From Polyangiaceae bacterium (GTDB lineage Bacteria; Myxococcota_A; Polyangia; Polyangiales; Polyangiaceae), in the NCBI GenBank assembly GCA_013361525.1, contig JABFXY010000021.1, positions 1-40,528 on the forward strand: 40,528 nt of DNA. The letters are read 5' to 3'. Positions 8,718-17,900 of the stretch are shown in pieces. The notes beneath the pieces were generated by a model that made no database searches, was not told the DNA's origin, and saw only the letters and a program-made list of their open reading frames with translations. The translations under genes and the position numbers were made by a program. The stretch's first letter is position 1, and every line of letters begins with the position of its first letter.

Positions 8718-10340
8718 ATGACGACGTGTCCTGCGTGCATCGCTGCGCTCTCCGAGGGGAGAGGTGCGTGCGCCGATCACGCGGGGCCGGCCGACCTCGA
8801 CCGGACGAGGGTGAACGCCATGGCTGGCGCGCCCGCCAGCGAAGGCACCCTCGCCGAAGGAACGAAAGTCGGCGATTACGTGGTCGAGGCTGCAATCGCC
8901 GAGGGCGGCTTCGGTGCGGTGTACCGAGTCGTTCATCCCGTGATCGGAAAGAGCGCCGCCATCAAGGTGCTCAAACGCGAGCTGTCGGCGAACCCGGAGG
9001 TGGTGAGCCGCTTCATCACCGAGGCTCGCGCGGTGAACCAGATCCGGCACAAGAACATCGTCGACATCTTCGCGTTCGGGACGCTCCCGGACGGCCGGCA
9101 CTACTGCGTGATGGAGCTGCTCGGCGGTCCGACGCTCGATCAGGTCATCAAGAGCCGTGGGCCGCTGCCGGTCGCCGAGATCCTTCCGATCGTGCGGCAG
9201 CTCGCACGCGCGCTCGAGGCGGCCCACGCCGTCGGGATCACGCATCGCGATCTCAAGCCCGAGAACGTAATCGTCACCTACGACGAAGACGGCGCAGCCA
9301 CGCCGAAGCTCCTCGACTTCGGCATCGCGAAGCTGCGCGATCGCCCCGACTCGATCCACAAGACGCGCTCCGGCATCCCGATGGGAACACCGCTCTACAT
9401 GAGCCCGGAGCAAGTCCAAGGGGAGCCGGCGGACCCTCGGTCCGACATCTACTCGCTCGGTGTGCTCGTCCACGAAGCCATCGTGGGCACGCCTCCGTTC
9501 GATGGTCGGTCGGTGATGGAGGTGCTCGCTGCGCACATGACGCGCCAGCCGCCTCGGATGTCGAGCCTGCGATCGGACCTTCCGCCCGCGCTCGACGAGC
9601 CCGTCCTCCACATGCTCGAAAAAGATCCGGCGCGCCGGCCACAGAGCGTGATGGACGCCGTCTCGGAGCTCTACGCGGCGGCCGAGCGCTCGGGCGTGCG
9701 CGTCACGATGACCGCGCAAGAGCGCGTCGTGGCGGCGAGCTCTTCGCAGCGAAACGATTCGGGCGATCGCGGATACGTCACGAACGGTGACGGCGTCCGA
9801 CGGGAGACACTCGCCGCTGCGACGACGGTCGCGGTTGGAACGCCGACCTATTCGGAGGGCAGGAGGGCGCGAACCGCGTACGTCGTCCTCGGGTGCATGG
9901 CGATCCTCGGTATCGGCGCCGGGCTCGTGGCGATGGTGCACGGCCCGTCGCGCGCGAAGCCTTCGTCTGCGGCGACGGTTTCGGACGCGCCGCCCGCGTC
10001 GGCGGCCCCAACCGAGGTCACCAGCGATCTGCCTTCGTCGCGAGCGCCGGTCGTCGTCGTCGACAGCGCGAGCGCGAGCCCACATGCGTCGGTGAAGATC
10101 ACCTTCGAGCACGCACCGCCCGAGACCGAAGTGTTTCTCGGAGGCAAGAAGCTCGGAACGACGGACGCGCCGATCGAGCTCGAAAAAGGCTCTGGGGCGC
10201 TTCAGATCACCCTCCAAAAGAAAGGCTTCGCGTCGCGCGAGGTCGCGTTCGTCCCCGACGCCGACCGCGCGATCGACGCGAAGCTCACGCGGGCGTCCGG
10301 GCCTCGACCACGAACACCGAACGGCGATCTCGAGTTCTGA
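8718..10340 (+). CDS. transmembrane Ser/Thr protein kinase with PEGA-like C-terminal domain
   Basis: This is a 540-residue Hanks-type kinase. All catalytic elements are present: glycine loop AEGGFGAVY, Lys83 in AAIKVLK, HRDLKPEN with catalytic Asp178, DFG at 200-202, and MSPEQ in the activation segment. A single membrane helix (about 385-410) leads to a Pro/Ala/Ser-rich linker. A beta-rich extracytoplasmic domain (about 460-525) has the PEGA-type pattern (EVFLGGKKLGTTDAPIEL). The kinase therefore faces the cytoplasm and the sensor faces outside. Before the kinase domain lies CPAC...CADH, a possible metal site. A GTG at 8697 in frame is an alternative start; I prefer 8718 because it begins right before the Cys motif. 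The next gene starts 6 nt downstream. Confidence 0.92.
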   Translation: MTTCPACIAALSEGRGACADHAGPADLDRTRVNAMAGAPASEGTLAEGTKVGDYVVEAAIAEGGFGAVYRVVHPVIGKSAAIKVLKRELSANPEVVSRFITEARAVNQIRHKNIVDIFAFGTLPDGRHYCVMELLGGPTLDQVIKSRGPLPVAEILPIVRQLARALEAAHAVGITHRDLKPENVIVTYDEDGAATPKLLDFGIAKLRDRPDSIHKTRSGIPMGTPLYMSPEQVQGEPADPRSDIYSLGVLVHEAIVGTPPFDGRSVMEVLAAHMTRQPPRMSSLRSDLPPALDEPVLHMLEKDPARRPQSVMDAVSELYAAAERSGVRVTMTAQERVVAASSSQRNDSGDRGYVTNGDGVRRETLAAATTVAVGTPTYSEGRRARTAYVVLGCMAILGIGAGLVAMVHGPSRAKPSSAATVSDAPPASAAPTEVTSDLPSSRAPVVVVDSASASPHASVKITFEHAPPETEVFLGGKKLGTTDAPIELEKGSGALQITLQKKGFASREVAFVPDADRAIDAKLTRASGPRPRTPNGDLEF

Positions 10341-10346
10341 CACGAC

Positions 10347-13034
10347 ATGACCAAGCTCGGGCGAACGACAATCTTGGGGGCGTGGTCGGTGCTCGCGACG
10401 CTCGGCGTCGGCGCGATCGGCTCATGCGCCGCGCTCGACGATATCGAGCCGGGCGTCTGCGGCAACCGCGTGCTCGACCCAGGTGAAGACTGCGACGGCC
10501 ACGGAAGCTGCGCTCCGCCGGGCGAGCCCGCCGCGTGCCACTACACGTGCAACTACGCATCCGAAGCGAGCGAGTGCCCGGCGGGTTGGTCGTGTGGAGC
10601 CTCGAACGTCTGCGGGCGGCCGAGCGACAAGTTCCAGCAGGCGGTGGAGCTCGATCGCGGAGGTGAAGCAGTCGTCGTGGCCGACCTGGACGGCGATCAC
10701 ATCGACGACCTCGCGATCGCTTCCAACACAGACCGTTTGCTCGAGGCGACGTTCTTCAAGCCCGACCTCTCCGTCGAAGCGCAGACGCGCGTCGCGGTGG
10801 ACGAGGCGACGGTCGTGGGCGGACACGTCAACGGCGACGATCGCTTCGACCTGCTCGTTGGATCGGAGGCCGGTTTGTCGAGCCTTTCGAGCACGTCCAC
10901 GGATCGCGCGCTCGTCGGCGAGGCCTTCACGGCCTTCGCGTTCGAGGCGGAAGGCAGGCTCGTCGCCGCTCCCGCGCGTGCGGCCGGCAACGACCCGCTT
11001 CAGCCGGATCTGTTGCAGCCGGATGCGTCGATCGAAGCCGTGCTTCTCAACTTTCCGCCGTCGCAGACGGGGCTCTACCTACGAAACCCTTACAAGAACG
11101 CCAGCACCCCGCTCGTGGCCTCGGTCGTTCCTCCGATCGAGATCGCGAAGATCCGCGGCATCACGCGGGCGAGCCTCGTCGATCGACCCGCGTCGCAGGC
11201 CTGTGACGAGCTCGCGGTCGCGCGCGGGGACAACGACACGATCACGGTGTTCTCCTTCTGCGACGAAGCCGGTGATCCTGCCTTCGGCTCGCCGGCCTGT
11301 GAAGACGACTGTGTTTATCCCGTTGCGCTCGGCGGCACACCGCAAGGCGTCTACCCGGCGCAGCTCGACGCGGATCCGGAGACCGAGCTGCTCGTGCCGA
11401 TCGGTCCGGAAGGTGGCGCTGCCACGAGGCTCGTCGTGGTCGAACGCGTCGGGCCGTACACCTACGAGGCGCGCAACACGAACGCGCTCGAGGGGGAAGC
11501 GTGGCTGGCCGCGCTCGGAGCGGTCGTCGGCGCGGAGGATGCGCCGATTCTTCTCATCGCCGACATCGACGGCGATCTCGAGCCGGATTTCGTTCGCTCC
11601 GACGGCGTGTTCCTCTCCGATACCCAAGTGCCGTTCGCCGGCGCGACACCGTCGTACTTCCGAGCGGGCACACCTTCCGACGAGGCGTGGGTGGAAGCCG
11701 TCGTCGGTGATTTCGACGGCAGCGGCGCCTTGGATGTCGTCGGTTCGACGGGCCTTCCGGACCAGGACTTGGACCTCCTCTCGAGCGCGGATCTCTCGTA
11801 TTTCAATCCACGATCGCTCCCGACGCTCGGGAGCACGGGCGCGCTCACGGTCGGCGATTTCGACGGCGACGGTGCGGACGATCTCGTCGTGCGCGAGCGC
11901 ACGGCGAAGGTGGAGGTCGGCAACGCGGCGCCGTGTGGCGAGACCGACGACGTGGTCCTTCGCTTCGGCGGCGCGCAAGGGCTCGAGGAGCGTCGCGTGC
12001 TCGCGCGGTTGCCTGGGGTGGAGCAGATGACCGCCGGCCGGCTTCCGCGCCTCGACAAACGCGACAGCATCGCGGACTTCGGCCTCATCACCCGTTGCAG
12101 CGCGGGCGCCGACGACCCCGGCACCCTCCGGATCGGCGTGTTCTTCGGCGCGGCGAACCGAGGCGTCGCCGCGCCGTTCTTGTTGCTCGACGTGATCGAA
12201 GAAGGTGAGGGGCCGGACGCGCTCGTACCGTACGTGCCACGGTCGTTTGCGGTGTCGCGGCGTGCCCCGCTCGCGGCCGTCGTCGGTGAGCGGCTGGAGG
12301 CCTACGACCCGCCCGGTGTCGAGGTCGAGGACGTCGTCGTCTTCGTCCTCGAGACACCGAACGACGTGAGCTTCGAGCAACAACACACGATCGTCTTGCC
12401 CGACGACGAGAGCGGAGACGGCGCCGCGTTGCGCGTCGCGATCGGGGACTTCTCTGGTGAAGGAGCCGAGTCGGTCGCCGTCGTCGACGCGCAGCAGGTC
12501 CACATCGTGCGAGATTGGGCTGCGTTTCCGGCGAAGACGGAGGAGATCACCGACGATCTGCGAAGCTCGATCGCGTCGTTCGACTTGGGGCTCCCGGGGG
12601 CCACGGTGGAGGTGGTCGTCGCGGCGGATCTGAACGGCGACGGCGCCGAGGAGCTCCTCGTCGGCGGTCATGACGAGGCGGGGCCGGTCCTGCGGGTCTT
12701 CTTCGACGTCGATGGGAATGCAACGTCGATCGACGTCGCCCTCGAGGAGGGCACGAGCGTGTCGGCCATCGACTTGTTGGGCCGCGCTGCCGGTGACGGC
12801 GCCGACCTCGTCGTCGCGCTGAGCGGCTGGGGCGCGCGCGGCTTCCGATGGAATGGATCCTCGCTCGACCCGACGACGTTTCAATTCGAGATGCCCGACG
12901 TCGTCGCGCTCGGTGTCGGTGACGTGAACGGCGATCAGTTCGACGACGTCGTCCTCGTCGCCCCGGACCGGACGGTCGTGCTCCCGCGGCGGTTGAGCTT
13001 CCTCGGCGACGATCCCGGAGAGGTGGTGGAGTGA
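10347..13034 (+). CDS. FG-GAP/VCBS-repeat lipoprotein
   Basis: This 895-residue predicted lipoprotein has a signal peptide ending in IGSC (C27). A Cys-rich module follows, opening with CGNRVLDPGEDCDG, a motif common in secreted myxobacterial proteins. The rest is FG-GAP-like repeats. At least eight D-x-(D/N/S)-G-(D/S/E) blades are visible, for example DLDGDHIDDLA, DFDGDGADDLVV and DLNGDGAEELLV, which typically bind calcium in integrin-like beta-propellers. The protein probably sits on the outer surface, binding a ligand or scaffolding others. It begins 6 nt after the kinase stop, and its own stop overlaps the next start (TGATG), so the three genes form an operon. The ligand is unknown. Confidence 0.85.
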   Translation: MTKLGRTTILGAWSVLATLGVGAIGSCAALDDIEPGVCGNRVLDPGEDCDGHGSCAPPGEPAACHYTCNYASEASECPAGWSCGASNVCGRPSDKFQQAVELDRGGEAVVVADLDGDHIDDLAIASNTDRLLEATFFKPDLSVEAQTRVAVDEATVVGGHVNGDDRFDLLVGSEAGLSSLSSTSTDRALVGEAFTAFAFEAEGRLVAAPARAAGNDPLQPDLLQPDASIEAVLLNFPPSQTGLYLRNPYKNASTPLVASVVPPIEIAKIRGITRASLVDRPASQACDELAVARGDNDTITVFSFCDEAGDPAFGSPACEDDCVYPVALGGTPQGVYPAQLDADPETELLVPIGPEGGAATRLVVVERVGPYTYEARNTNALEGEAWLAALGAVVGAEDAPILLIADIDGDLEPDFVRSDGVFLSDTQVPFAGATPSYFRAGTPSDEAWVEAVVGDFDGSGALDVVGSTGLPDQDLDLLSSADLSYFNPRSLPTLGSTGALTVGDFDGDGADDLVVRERTAKVEVGNAAPCGETDDVVLRFGGAQGLEERRVLARLPGVEQMTAGRLPRLDKRDSIADFGLITRCSAGADDPGTLRIGVFFGAANRGVAAPFLLLDVIEEGEGPDALVPYVPRSFAVSRRAPLAAVVGERLEAYDPPGVEVEDVVVFVLETPNDVSFEQQHTIVLPDDESGDGAALRVAIGDFSGEGAESVAVVDAQQVHIVRDWAAFPAKTEEITDDLRSSIASFDLGLPGATVEVVVAADLNGDGAEELLVGGHDEAGPVLRVFFDVDGNATSIDVALEEGTSVSAIDLLGRAAGDGADLVVALSGWGARGFRWNGSSLDPTTFQFEMPDVVALGVGDVNGDQFDDVVLVAPDRTVVLPRRLSFLGDDPGEVVE

Positions 13035-14308
13035 TGCGACTCATCGACCGAACGATCGCGTCGCTCGCGGTGCTCGCGTCGCTCTCCGCCCCCGCGGTGG
13101 TGTGGGCGCAGCCGGCGAAGCCCGCGAAGGTGCAGGTGAGCCAGGACGATCTCGCGCGCGCAAAAGAGCTCTTCGACGCGGGCGCGCGCGAATACGAGGC
13201 GGGGCGTTTCGAGGGGGCGATTCAGGCCTTTCAGCAGGCATTCAAGATCGCGCCGCGCGACGGGATCATGTTCTCGATGGCGCAAGCGCATCGGCGCCAG
13301 TTCACGCGCACCAACGAGAAGAAGCACCTGCTCCGGTCGGTCGCGCTCTACAAGGAGTACGTCGACCGCGTGAAATCCGGCGGCCGCGTCGCCGACGCCG
13401 TCAAAGCGCTGGGCGAGCTCGCTCCTCTGGTGGCGACGCTCGGGGCCGAGACGGCGGAGCCGGAGCCCACCGAGACGCTGAAGACGCGGATCGTCGTGAA
13501 CGTGGTCGTCCCCGGAACGAAGGTGTCGATCGACGGCGGACCTCCGAAGGACGCGCCGGTGAACGAGGAGGTCGTTCCGGGTCCACACAAGGTGACGCTG
13601 ACGGCGCCCGGGTATTTCGACGAGGAGCGCGAGATCCGCGTCGGCGAAGGGGAGATCGCCCCGGCGAACCTTCCGCAGCGAGAGCGCCCCGCGCAGCTCG
13701 CGCTCGATGTCGAAGACCGCGCCGAGATCAGCGTCGACGGTCGCTTCGTCGGCGAGACGCCGCTCGCGCGACCGATCGAGCTGCCGAGCGGCAAACATTT
13801 CGTCGCCGTCACGAAGAACGGCCACGAGACCTTCCAGTCGGAGATCACGCTCGAACGCGCAGCCGGCAAGAAGATCGAGATCGACCTCAAAGCGACGACC
13901 CAGCGCGACGCCTCCTACGTCGTCCTCGTCTCCGCCGGCGTCTTGGGCATCGCGACCGGGGTCTTCGGGGCGCTCGCGATCGAGCGCGAATCGGTGGCCT
14001 CGAACCTCCTCCTCGAGCGCGAGAAGCGGCCGCTCACCCGCGCCGAGCTCGACGAATACGACCACGCCCGAAGCCGCCGCACGCTCTACACGCAGCTCAC
14101 CTTCGGCCTGGGCGGCGGCGGCGCAGCGCTCCTCATCTTGGGCACCGGCCTTCTCGTCTTCGACAAGCCCGACCCCGTCATCGCCCCCTCCCTCGAGCGC
14201 CGCCAAACCCCGACCCCCCGGGACGGCACCGACACCGACGTCGACATCACGCCGTCGATCTCCCTCAGCCCCGGCTTCCTCGGCGGCGGCGTCAGCGGCA
14301 CCTTCTGA
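13034..14308 (+). CDS. secreted/membrane TPR and PEGA domain protein
   Basis: This 424-residue protein has a signal peptide (about 1-25, ending VVWAQ), a TPR-like helical region (about 38-110: AKELFDAGAREYEAGRFEGAIQ) and two consecutive PEGA-type beta modules (about 155-275). Two hydrophobic helices follow (about 292-313 and 350-371) with a short tail. PEGA domains are surface-exposed and often occur on kinases, here also on the upstream kinase. I chose the ATG at 13034, overlapping the previous stop by 1 nt; a GTG one codon earlier is possible. Its likely role is as envelope partner of the kinase and FG-GAP proteins; the biochemical function is unknown. Confidence 0.82.
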   Translation: MRLIDRTIASLAVLASLSAPAVVWAQPAKPAKVQVSQDDLARAKELFDAGAREYEAGRFEGAIQAFQQAFKIAPRDGIMFSMAQAHRRQFTRTNEKKHLLRSVALYKEYVDRVKSGGRVADAVKALGELAPLVATLGAETAEPEPTETLKTRIVVNVVVPGTKVSIDGGPPKDAPVNEEVVPGPHKVTLTAPGYFDEEREIRVGEGEIAPANLPQRERPAQLALDVEDRAEISVDGRFVGETPLARPIELPSGKHFVAVTKNGHETFQSEITLERAAGKKIEIDLKATTQRDASYVVLVSAGVLGIATGVFGALAIERESVASNLLLEREKRPLTRAELDEYDHARSRRTLYTQLTFGLGGGGAALLILGTGLLVFDKPDPVIAPSLERRQTPTPRDGTDTDVDITPSISLSPGFLGGGVSGTF

Positions 14309-14468
14309 GAGAAAAGACGAAGAGGGGTCGCCAAGAGCGCCAAGTGAAGAAAGAGAAAGAGGGGAGAGAGCAGAGAGAAGGTTTCTGTTCGAACAAAACA
14401 GACTCTTTCTCGTCTTCCTCCTTCTTCCCTTGGCGCCCTTGGCGACCCCTCTCGTCTTCGTGTTTCTC
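14309..14468. repeat. long imperfect inverted repeat between convergent genes
   Basis: This fills the space between the PEGA gene stop and hemW. The outer arms (about 14321-14344 and 14429-14453) match at 23 of 24 positions around the core GGGGTCGCCAAG. The inner part continues as a purine-rich strand (about 14345-14380) facing a pyrimidine-rich strand (about 14403-14428), with GTTCGAAC at the centre (14387-14394). RNA from either side could fold into a stem of about 160 nt. It may be a bidirectional terminator or a dispersed palindromic repeat. Confidence 0.75.
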
Positions 14469-14479
14469 GCGGGCGCTGC

Positions 14480-15673
14480 CTAGAAGAGCGCCGCGACGAT
14501 GCCGTCGGTGAGGGCGCGGGCTTGGGGGGCGACGCGGAGGTGGGAACCTTCGACGAGGAGGCGGTTCGACGCTGCGAGGCGGTCGATCGCCGCGCGTCGC
14601 TCCGGCGTGAAGGGGTCCACGCCGAGGGCGCGGCCGGCTTCCGCGAGGTCGAGGCCTCGCTCGAGGCGGAGGCCGAGCATGATGCGCTCTTGGAGGCGCA
14701 TTTCGGCCGAAAGCACCTCTTCCTCGGCGAGCGTCGGCGCGCCGGCGAAGACGCCCTTCATGTAGCGCCCCGGATCAGGGTGGTTCTTGTGACGGAGGGC
14801 GGTACCGTCGGCGCGCGACATCGTGCCGACTGCGGCACATCCGAGGCCGAGGTAGTCGGCGCCTCGCCAATAGCCGAGGTTGTGGCGAGCTTCTTCGCCG
14901 GGCACGGCGTAGTTGGAGATCTCGTAGTGTGAAAATCCGCGCGCCGTGAGCGCCTCTTCGATGGCGAAGAACGAGTCGACGACCACGTCGTCGGTCGCGA
15001 CGGGCAGGCGCCCTTTGCGATGAAGCTCGCCGAACTGGGTGCCGGACTCGATCGTCAGACCGTAGGCCGACAGATGCCGGACCCCCGTCTCCGCGACGCG
15101 GTCGACCTCGCACGATGCGGCCTGTGAGGTTTGCGGGCGGCCTCCTTGGACGCCGAAGATGAGGTCTCCGCTCACGCGCGTGAAACCAGCCCGCATCGCG
15201 GCGCGTAGTGCCTCCAGCCCGCCGTCGGCGTCGTGCAATCGACCGAGAAAGGCGAGCCGCTCCGAGTCGAGCGACTGGATGCCGATGCTCACGCGGTTGA
15301 CGCCTTGGTCGAGCATGGCCGAGGCGCGGCGCTCGTCGAACGACGACGGGTTGCACTCGACCGTCACCTCGAGGTCGCCGCGCTCGCGAGGGACGGCGGC
15401 GCGAATGGCTTTCAGCGCTCTACCGAGCTCCTTCGGCTCCCAGAGTGAAGGTGTCCCGCCGCCGAAAAACACGCTCGCGAGCTCGGCGTCCGCCGGGATC
15501 GAGCCGGCGCGAAGCCCGAGCTCTGCGATGATCGCGTCGGCGTATCGGACATGGTCGATTCGGTCGGCCGTGGCCGGATACGACGCGAAGTCGCAATACG
15601 GGCACTTCTTCAGGCAGTACGGGAAGTGGACGTAGACGAGGAGGGATCGCACAGAATTGCCGGACAGATCCAC
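14480..15673 (-). CDS. hemW: HemW-type radical SAM heme chaperone (coproporphyrinogen III oxidase-like)
   Basis: This 397-residue protein carries the radical-SAM motif CLKKCPYC (C20, C24, C27) right after YVHFPY. The SAM-binding GGGTPSLW, the ECNPSS block, IGIQSLD and the HemW C-terminal domain follow. HemW family members bind heme and deliver it to haemoproteins; older databases call them HemN-like oxidases. I chose the GTG at 15673 because GAAGG lies 8 nt upstream; a TTG at 15688 would add five residues. It is convergent with the PEGA gene and divergent from rel. Confidence 0.9.
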   Translation of the reverse strand: MDLSGNSVRSLLVYVHFPYCLKKCPYCDFASYPATADRIDHVRYADAIIAELGLRAGSIPADAELASVFFGGGTPSLWEPKELGRALKAIRAAVPRERGDLEVTVECNPSSFDERRASAMLDQGVNRVSIGIQSLDSERLAFLGRLHDADGGLEALRAAMRAGFTRVSGDLIFGVQGGRPQTSQAASCEVDRVAETGVRHLSAYGLTIESGTQFGELHRKGRLPVATDDVVVDSFFAIEEALTARGFSHYEISNYAVPGEEARHNLGYWRGADYLGLGCAAVGTMSRADGTALRHKNHPDPGRYMKGVFAGAPTLAEEEVLSAEMRLQERIMLGLRLERGLDLAEAGRALGVDPFTPERRAAIDRLAASNRLLVEGSHLRVAPQARALTDGIVAALF

Positions 15674-15709
15674 GGGTGTTACCTTCAACCTACCCGCAAT
15701 GCCAGCTGA

Positions 15710-15718
15710 CCTTTAGCA
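15710..15718 (-). promoter_or_regulatory. extended -10 element before hemW
   Basis: On the minus strand TGC-TAAAGG (15718 to 15710) has the TGnTA form and lies 36 nt before the GTG start, leaving room for the GAAGG ribosome site. The divergent rel gene starts 20 nt to its right, so both promoters share this 64-nt gap. Confidence 0.35.
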
Positions 15719-15737
15719 GGCAGAGCCGGCCTTTCGC

Positions 15738-17900
15738 ATGATCTCTCCGCAGGAAATCGTCGGTCGAGTCCGCTCCTATCACCCCAACGCCGACGCCGGG
15801 CTGATCGAACGAGCCTACGAATTCGCGGCCAACGCCCACAAAGGCCAGACGCGAAAGAGCGGGGACCCGTACTTCATCCACCCCGCGAATGTGGCGGGCA
15901 TCATCGCCGACCTCAAGCTCGACACGGCGAGTGTCTGTGCGGGCCTGCTCCACGACTGTGTCGAGGACACCCTGGCCACGGTCGACGACCTCGAGAGCGA
16001 GTTCGGCGAAGAGGTCGCGTTCCTCGTCGACGGCGTCACCAAGCTGTCGAAGATCAACTTCATCTCCCGCGAAGATCGCCAAGCGGAGAATTTCCGCAAA
16101 ATGGTCGTCGCGATGGCGCGCGACATCCGCGTGCTCCTCGTGAAGCTCTGCGACCGCCTCGACAACATGCGGACGCTCGACTTCATGAAGGCCGAGGCTC
16201 AGGACCGCATCGCCCGCGAGACGATGGAGATCTACGCGCCCCTCGCGAACCGCCTCGGTATCGCGCGGATCAAGAGCGAGCTCGAGGACCTGTCGTTCAA
16301 ATACCTCGAGCCCGACGCCTACCAGGCGCTCGTCGACAAGGTGAAGAAGAGCGCCCCGGAGCGCGACAAATACATCGCCGAGGTCTGCAAGATCTTGTCG
16401 ACCAAGCTCGCGAAGCAGGGCTTCGCGGCCGAGGTCACCGGCCGCGCGAAGCACCTGTACAGCATCTGGCGCAAGATGCAGTCGCAGCAGTGCGACTTCG
16501 ACAAGGTCTACGACGTCATCGCGTTCCGCACGCTCGTCGAGTCGGTCGCCGACTGTTACGCGTCCCTCGGCGTCATCCACTCGCAGTGGACCCCGGTGCC
16601 GGGCCGCTTCAAGGACTACGTCGCCCTGCCGAAGCCGAACATGTACCAGTCGCTCCACACGACGGTCATCGGCCCGGGCAGCGAGCGCGTGGAGATTCAA
16701 ATCCGCACCCACGAGATGCACCGGGTGGCCGAACAAGGCATCGCGGCGCACTGGAAATACAAGGAGCGCTCGGGCGGCATCGATCCGCGCGACGCAGCTC
16801 GTTTCGGTTGGCTCCGCCAGCTGATGGAGTTCCAGAAGGAGCTCAAGGATCCGGCCGAGTTCCTCGAGAGCGTGAAGGTCGACCTCTTCCAGGACGAGGT
16901 CTACGTCTTCACACCGAAGGGTGACGTGCGCGTCTTCCCGCGAGGGTCGACGCCGATCGACTTCGCATATGCGATTCACAGCGAGGTCGGACACCACTGC
17001 TCCGGCGCCCGGGTGAACGGCAGCATCGTCCCGCTCCGGTACAAGCTCCGAAATGGCGACGTCGTCGAGGTCATGACGAGCGCCAACCAGTCGCCGTCGA
17101 AGGACTGGCTCGACTTCGTCGTCTCCGGTCGCGCAAGATCGCGGATCCGCGCGTACTTGCGCGGCGAGCAGCGCGACAAGTCCCTCAAGCTCGGAAAGAG
17201 CCTGCTGGAGAAGGAGATGCACTCGGCGTCGCTCAGCCTCTCGAAGCTCCAAAAGAGCGACGACGAGCTGAAGAAGATGCTCGAGCACTTCAAGGTGACG
17301 TCGCTCGAAGAGCTCTGCGTGAGCATCGGGTACGGCAAGCTCGGGGTGAAGGCGGTCATCGATTTCCTCGCTCCGCCGGCCGCCGATGCGACGTCGCCGA
17401 GCGTCCCGCCGAGCCTCAAAGAAGGCAAACTCGAGCAGTTCGTCCGCAAGATCACCGGCCGCGACGGCCCGGGGATCCGGCTGAACGGCGTCGACGACAT
17501 CCTCGTCCGCTACACGAAGTGCTGTAACCCGTTGCCCGGCGACGAGATCGTCGGGTTCATCACGCGCGGCCGAGGCGTGACGGTCCACCGTCGCAACTGT
17601 CCCAAGGCCTTCGACGCCGATCCCGATCGTCGCGTCGAGATCACCTGGGACGCCAAGGCCAAGATCAACCGACCGGTGCAGGTGAAGGTCACGACCCAGA
17701 ACCGGCTCGGCATCCTCGCGACCATCGGCCAGACGTTCCACGAGCAAGGCATCAACATCAGCGAGGCCCAGTGCCGCGCGGGCGACGACGGCCGCGCGCT
17801 GAACGTGTTCACGTTCATGTGCTCGGACCTGAACCAGCTGAAGAACGTCATGCGCCGCCTGCAGAAGATCCCGGGCGTCGTCCATGTCGAGCGCGTCTGA
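15738..17900 (+). CDS. rel: bifunctional (p)ppGpp synthetase/hydrolase
   Basis: The 720-residue protein makes and degrades the stringent-response alarmone (p)ppGpp. The N-terminal HD hydrolase domain keeps H48, H72-D73, E76-D77 and D139, so hydrolysis should be active. The synthetase domain has the basic RFKD form (GRFKDYVALPKPN, about residue 290) typical of bifunctional Rel/SpoT, then YQSLHTT and EIQIRT. TGS (about 387-447: VYVFTPKGDV), a conserved-Cys region (KCCNPLPGD) and an ACT domain complete the standard order. Length is normal. The 3' end overlaps the Memo gene by 17 nt, so expression of the two is probably linked. The symbol could equally be given as relA or spoT. Confidence 0.95.
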   Translation: MISPQEIVGRVRSYHPNADAGLIERAYEFAANAHKGQTRKSGDPYFIHPANVAGIIADLKLDTASVCAGLLHDCVEDTLATVDDLESEFGEEVAFLVDGVTKLSKINFISREDRQAENFRKMVVAMARDIRVLLVKLCDRLDNMRTLDFMKAEAQDRIARETMEIYAPLANRLGIARIKSELEDLSFKYLEPDAYQALVDKVKKSAPERDKYIAEVCKILSTKLAKQGFAAEVTGRAKHLYSIWRKMQSQQCDFDKVYDVIAFRTLVESVADCYASLGVIHSQWTPVPGRFKDYVALPKPNMYQSLHTTVIGPGSERVEIQIRTHEMHRVAEQGIAAHWKYKERSGGIDPRDAARFGWLRQLMEFQKELKDPAEFLESVKVDLFQDEVYVFTPKGDVRVFPRGSTPIDFAYAIHSEVGHHCSGARVNGSIVPLRYKLRNGDVVEVMTSANQSPSKDWLDFVVSGRARSRIRAYLRGEQRDKSLKLGKSLLEKEMHSASLSLSKLQKSDDELKKMLEHFKVTSLEELCVSIGYGKLGVKAVIDFLAPPAADATSPSVPPSLKEGKLEQFVRKITGRDGPGIRLNGVDDILVRYTKCCNPLPGDEIVGFITRGRGVTVHRRNCPKAFDADPDRRVEITWDAKAKINRPVQVKVTTQNRLGILATIGQTFHEQGINISEAQCRAGDDGRALNVFTFMCSDLNQLKNVMRRLQKIPGVVHVERV

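Noticed and set aside
6578..8740. 720-residue minus-strand open frame over rimO
   Set aside because: Antisense to rimO and the lipoprotein; low-complexity, no motif.
8208..10343. 711-residue minus-strand open frame over the kinase
   Set aside because: Antisense shadow of the kinase gene, which has all catalytic motifs.
11079..12884. 601-residue minus-strand open frame
   Set aside because: Shadow of the FG-GAP gene; no recognisable domain.
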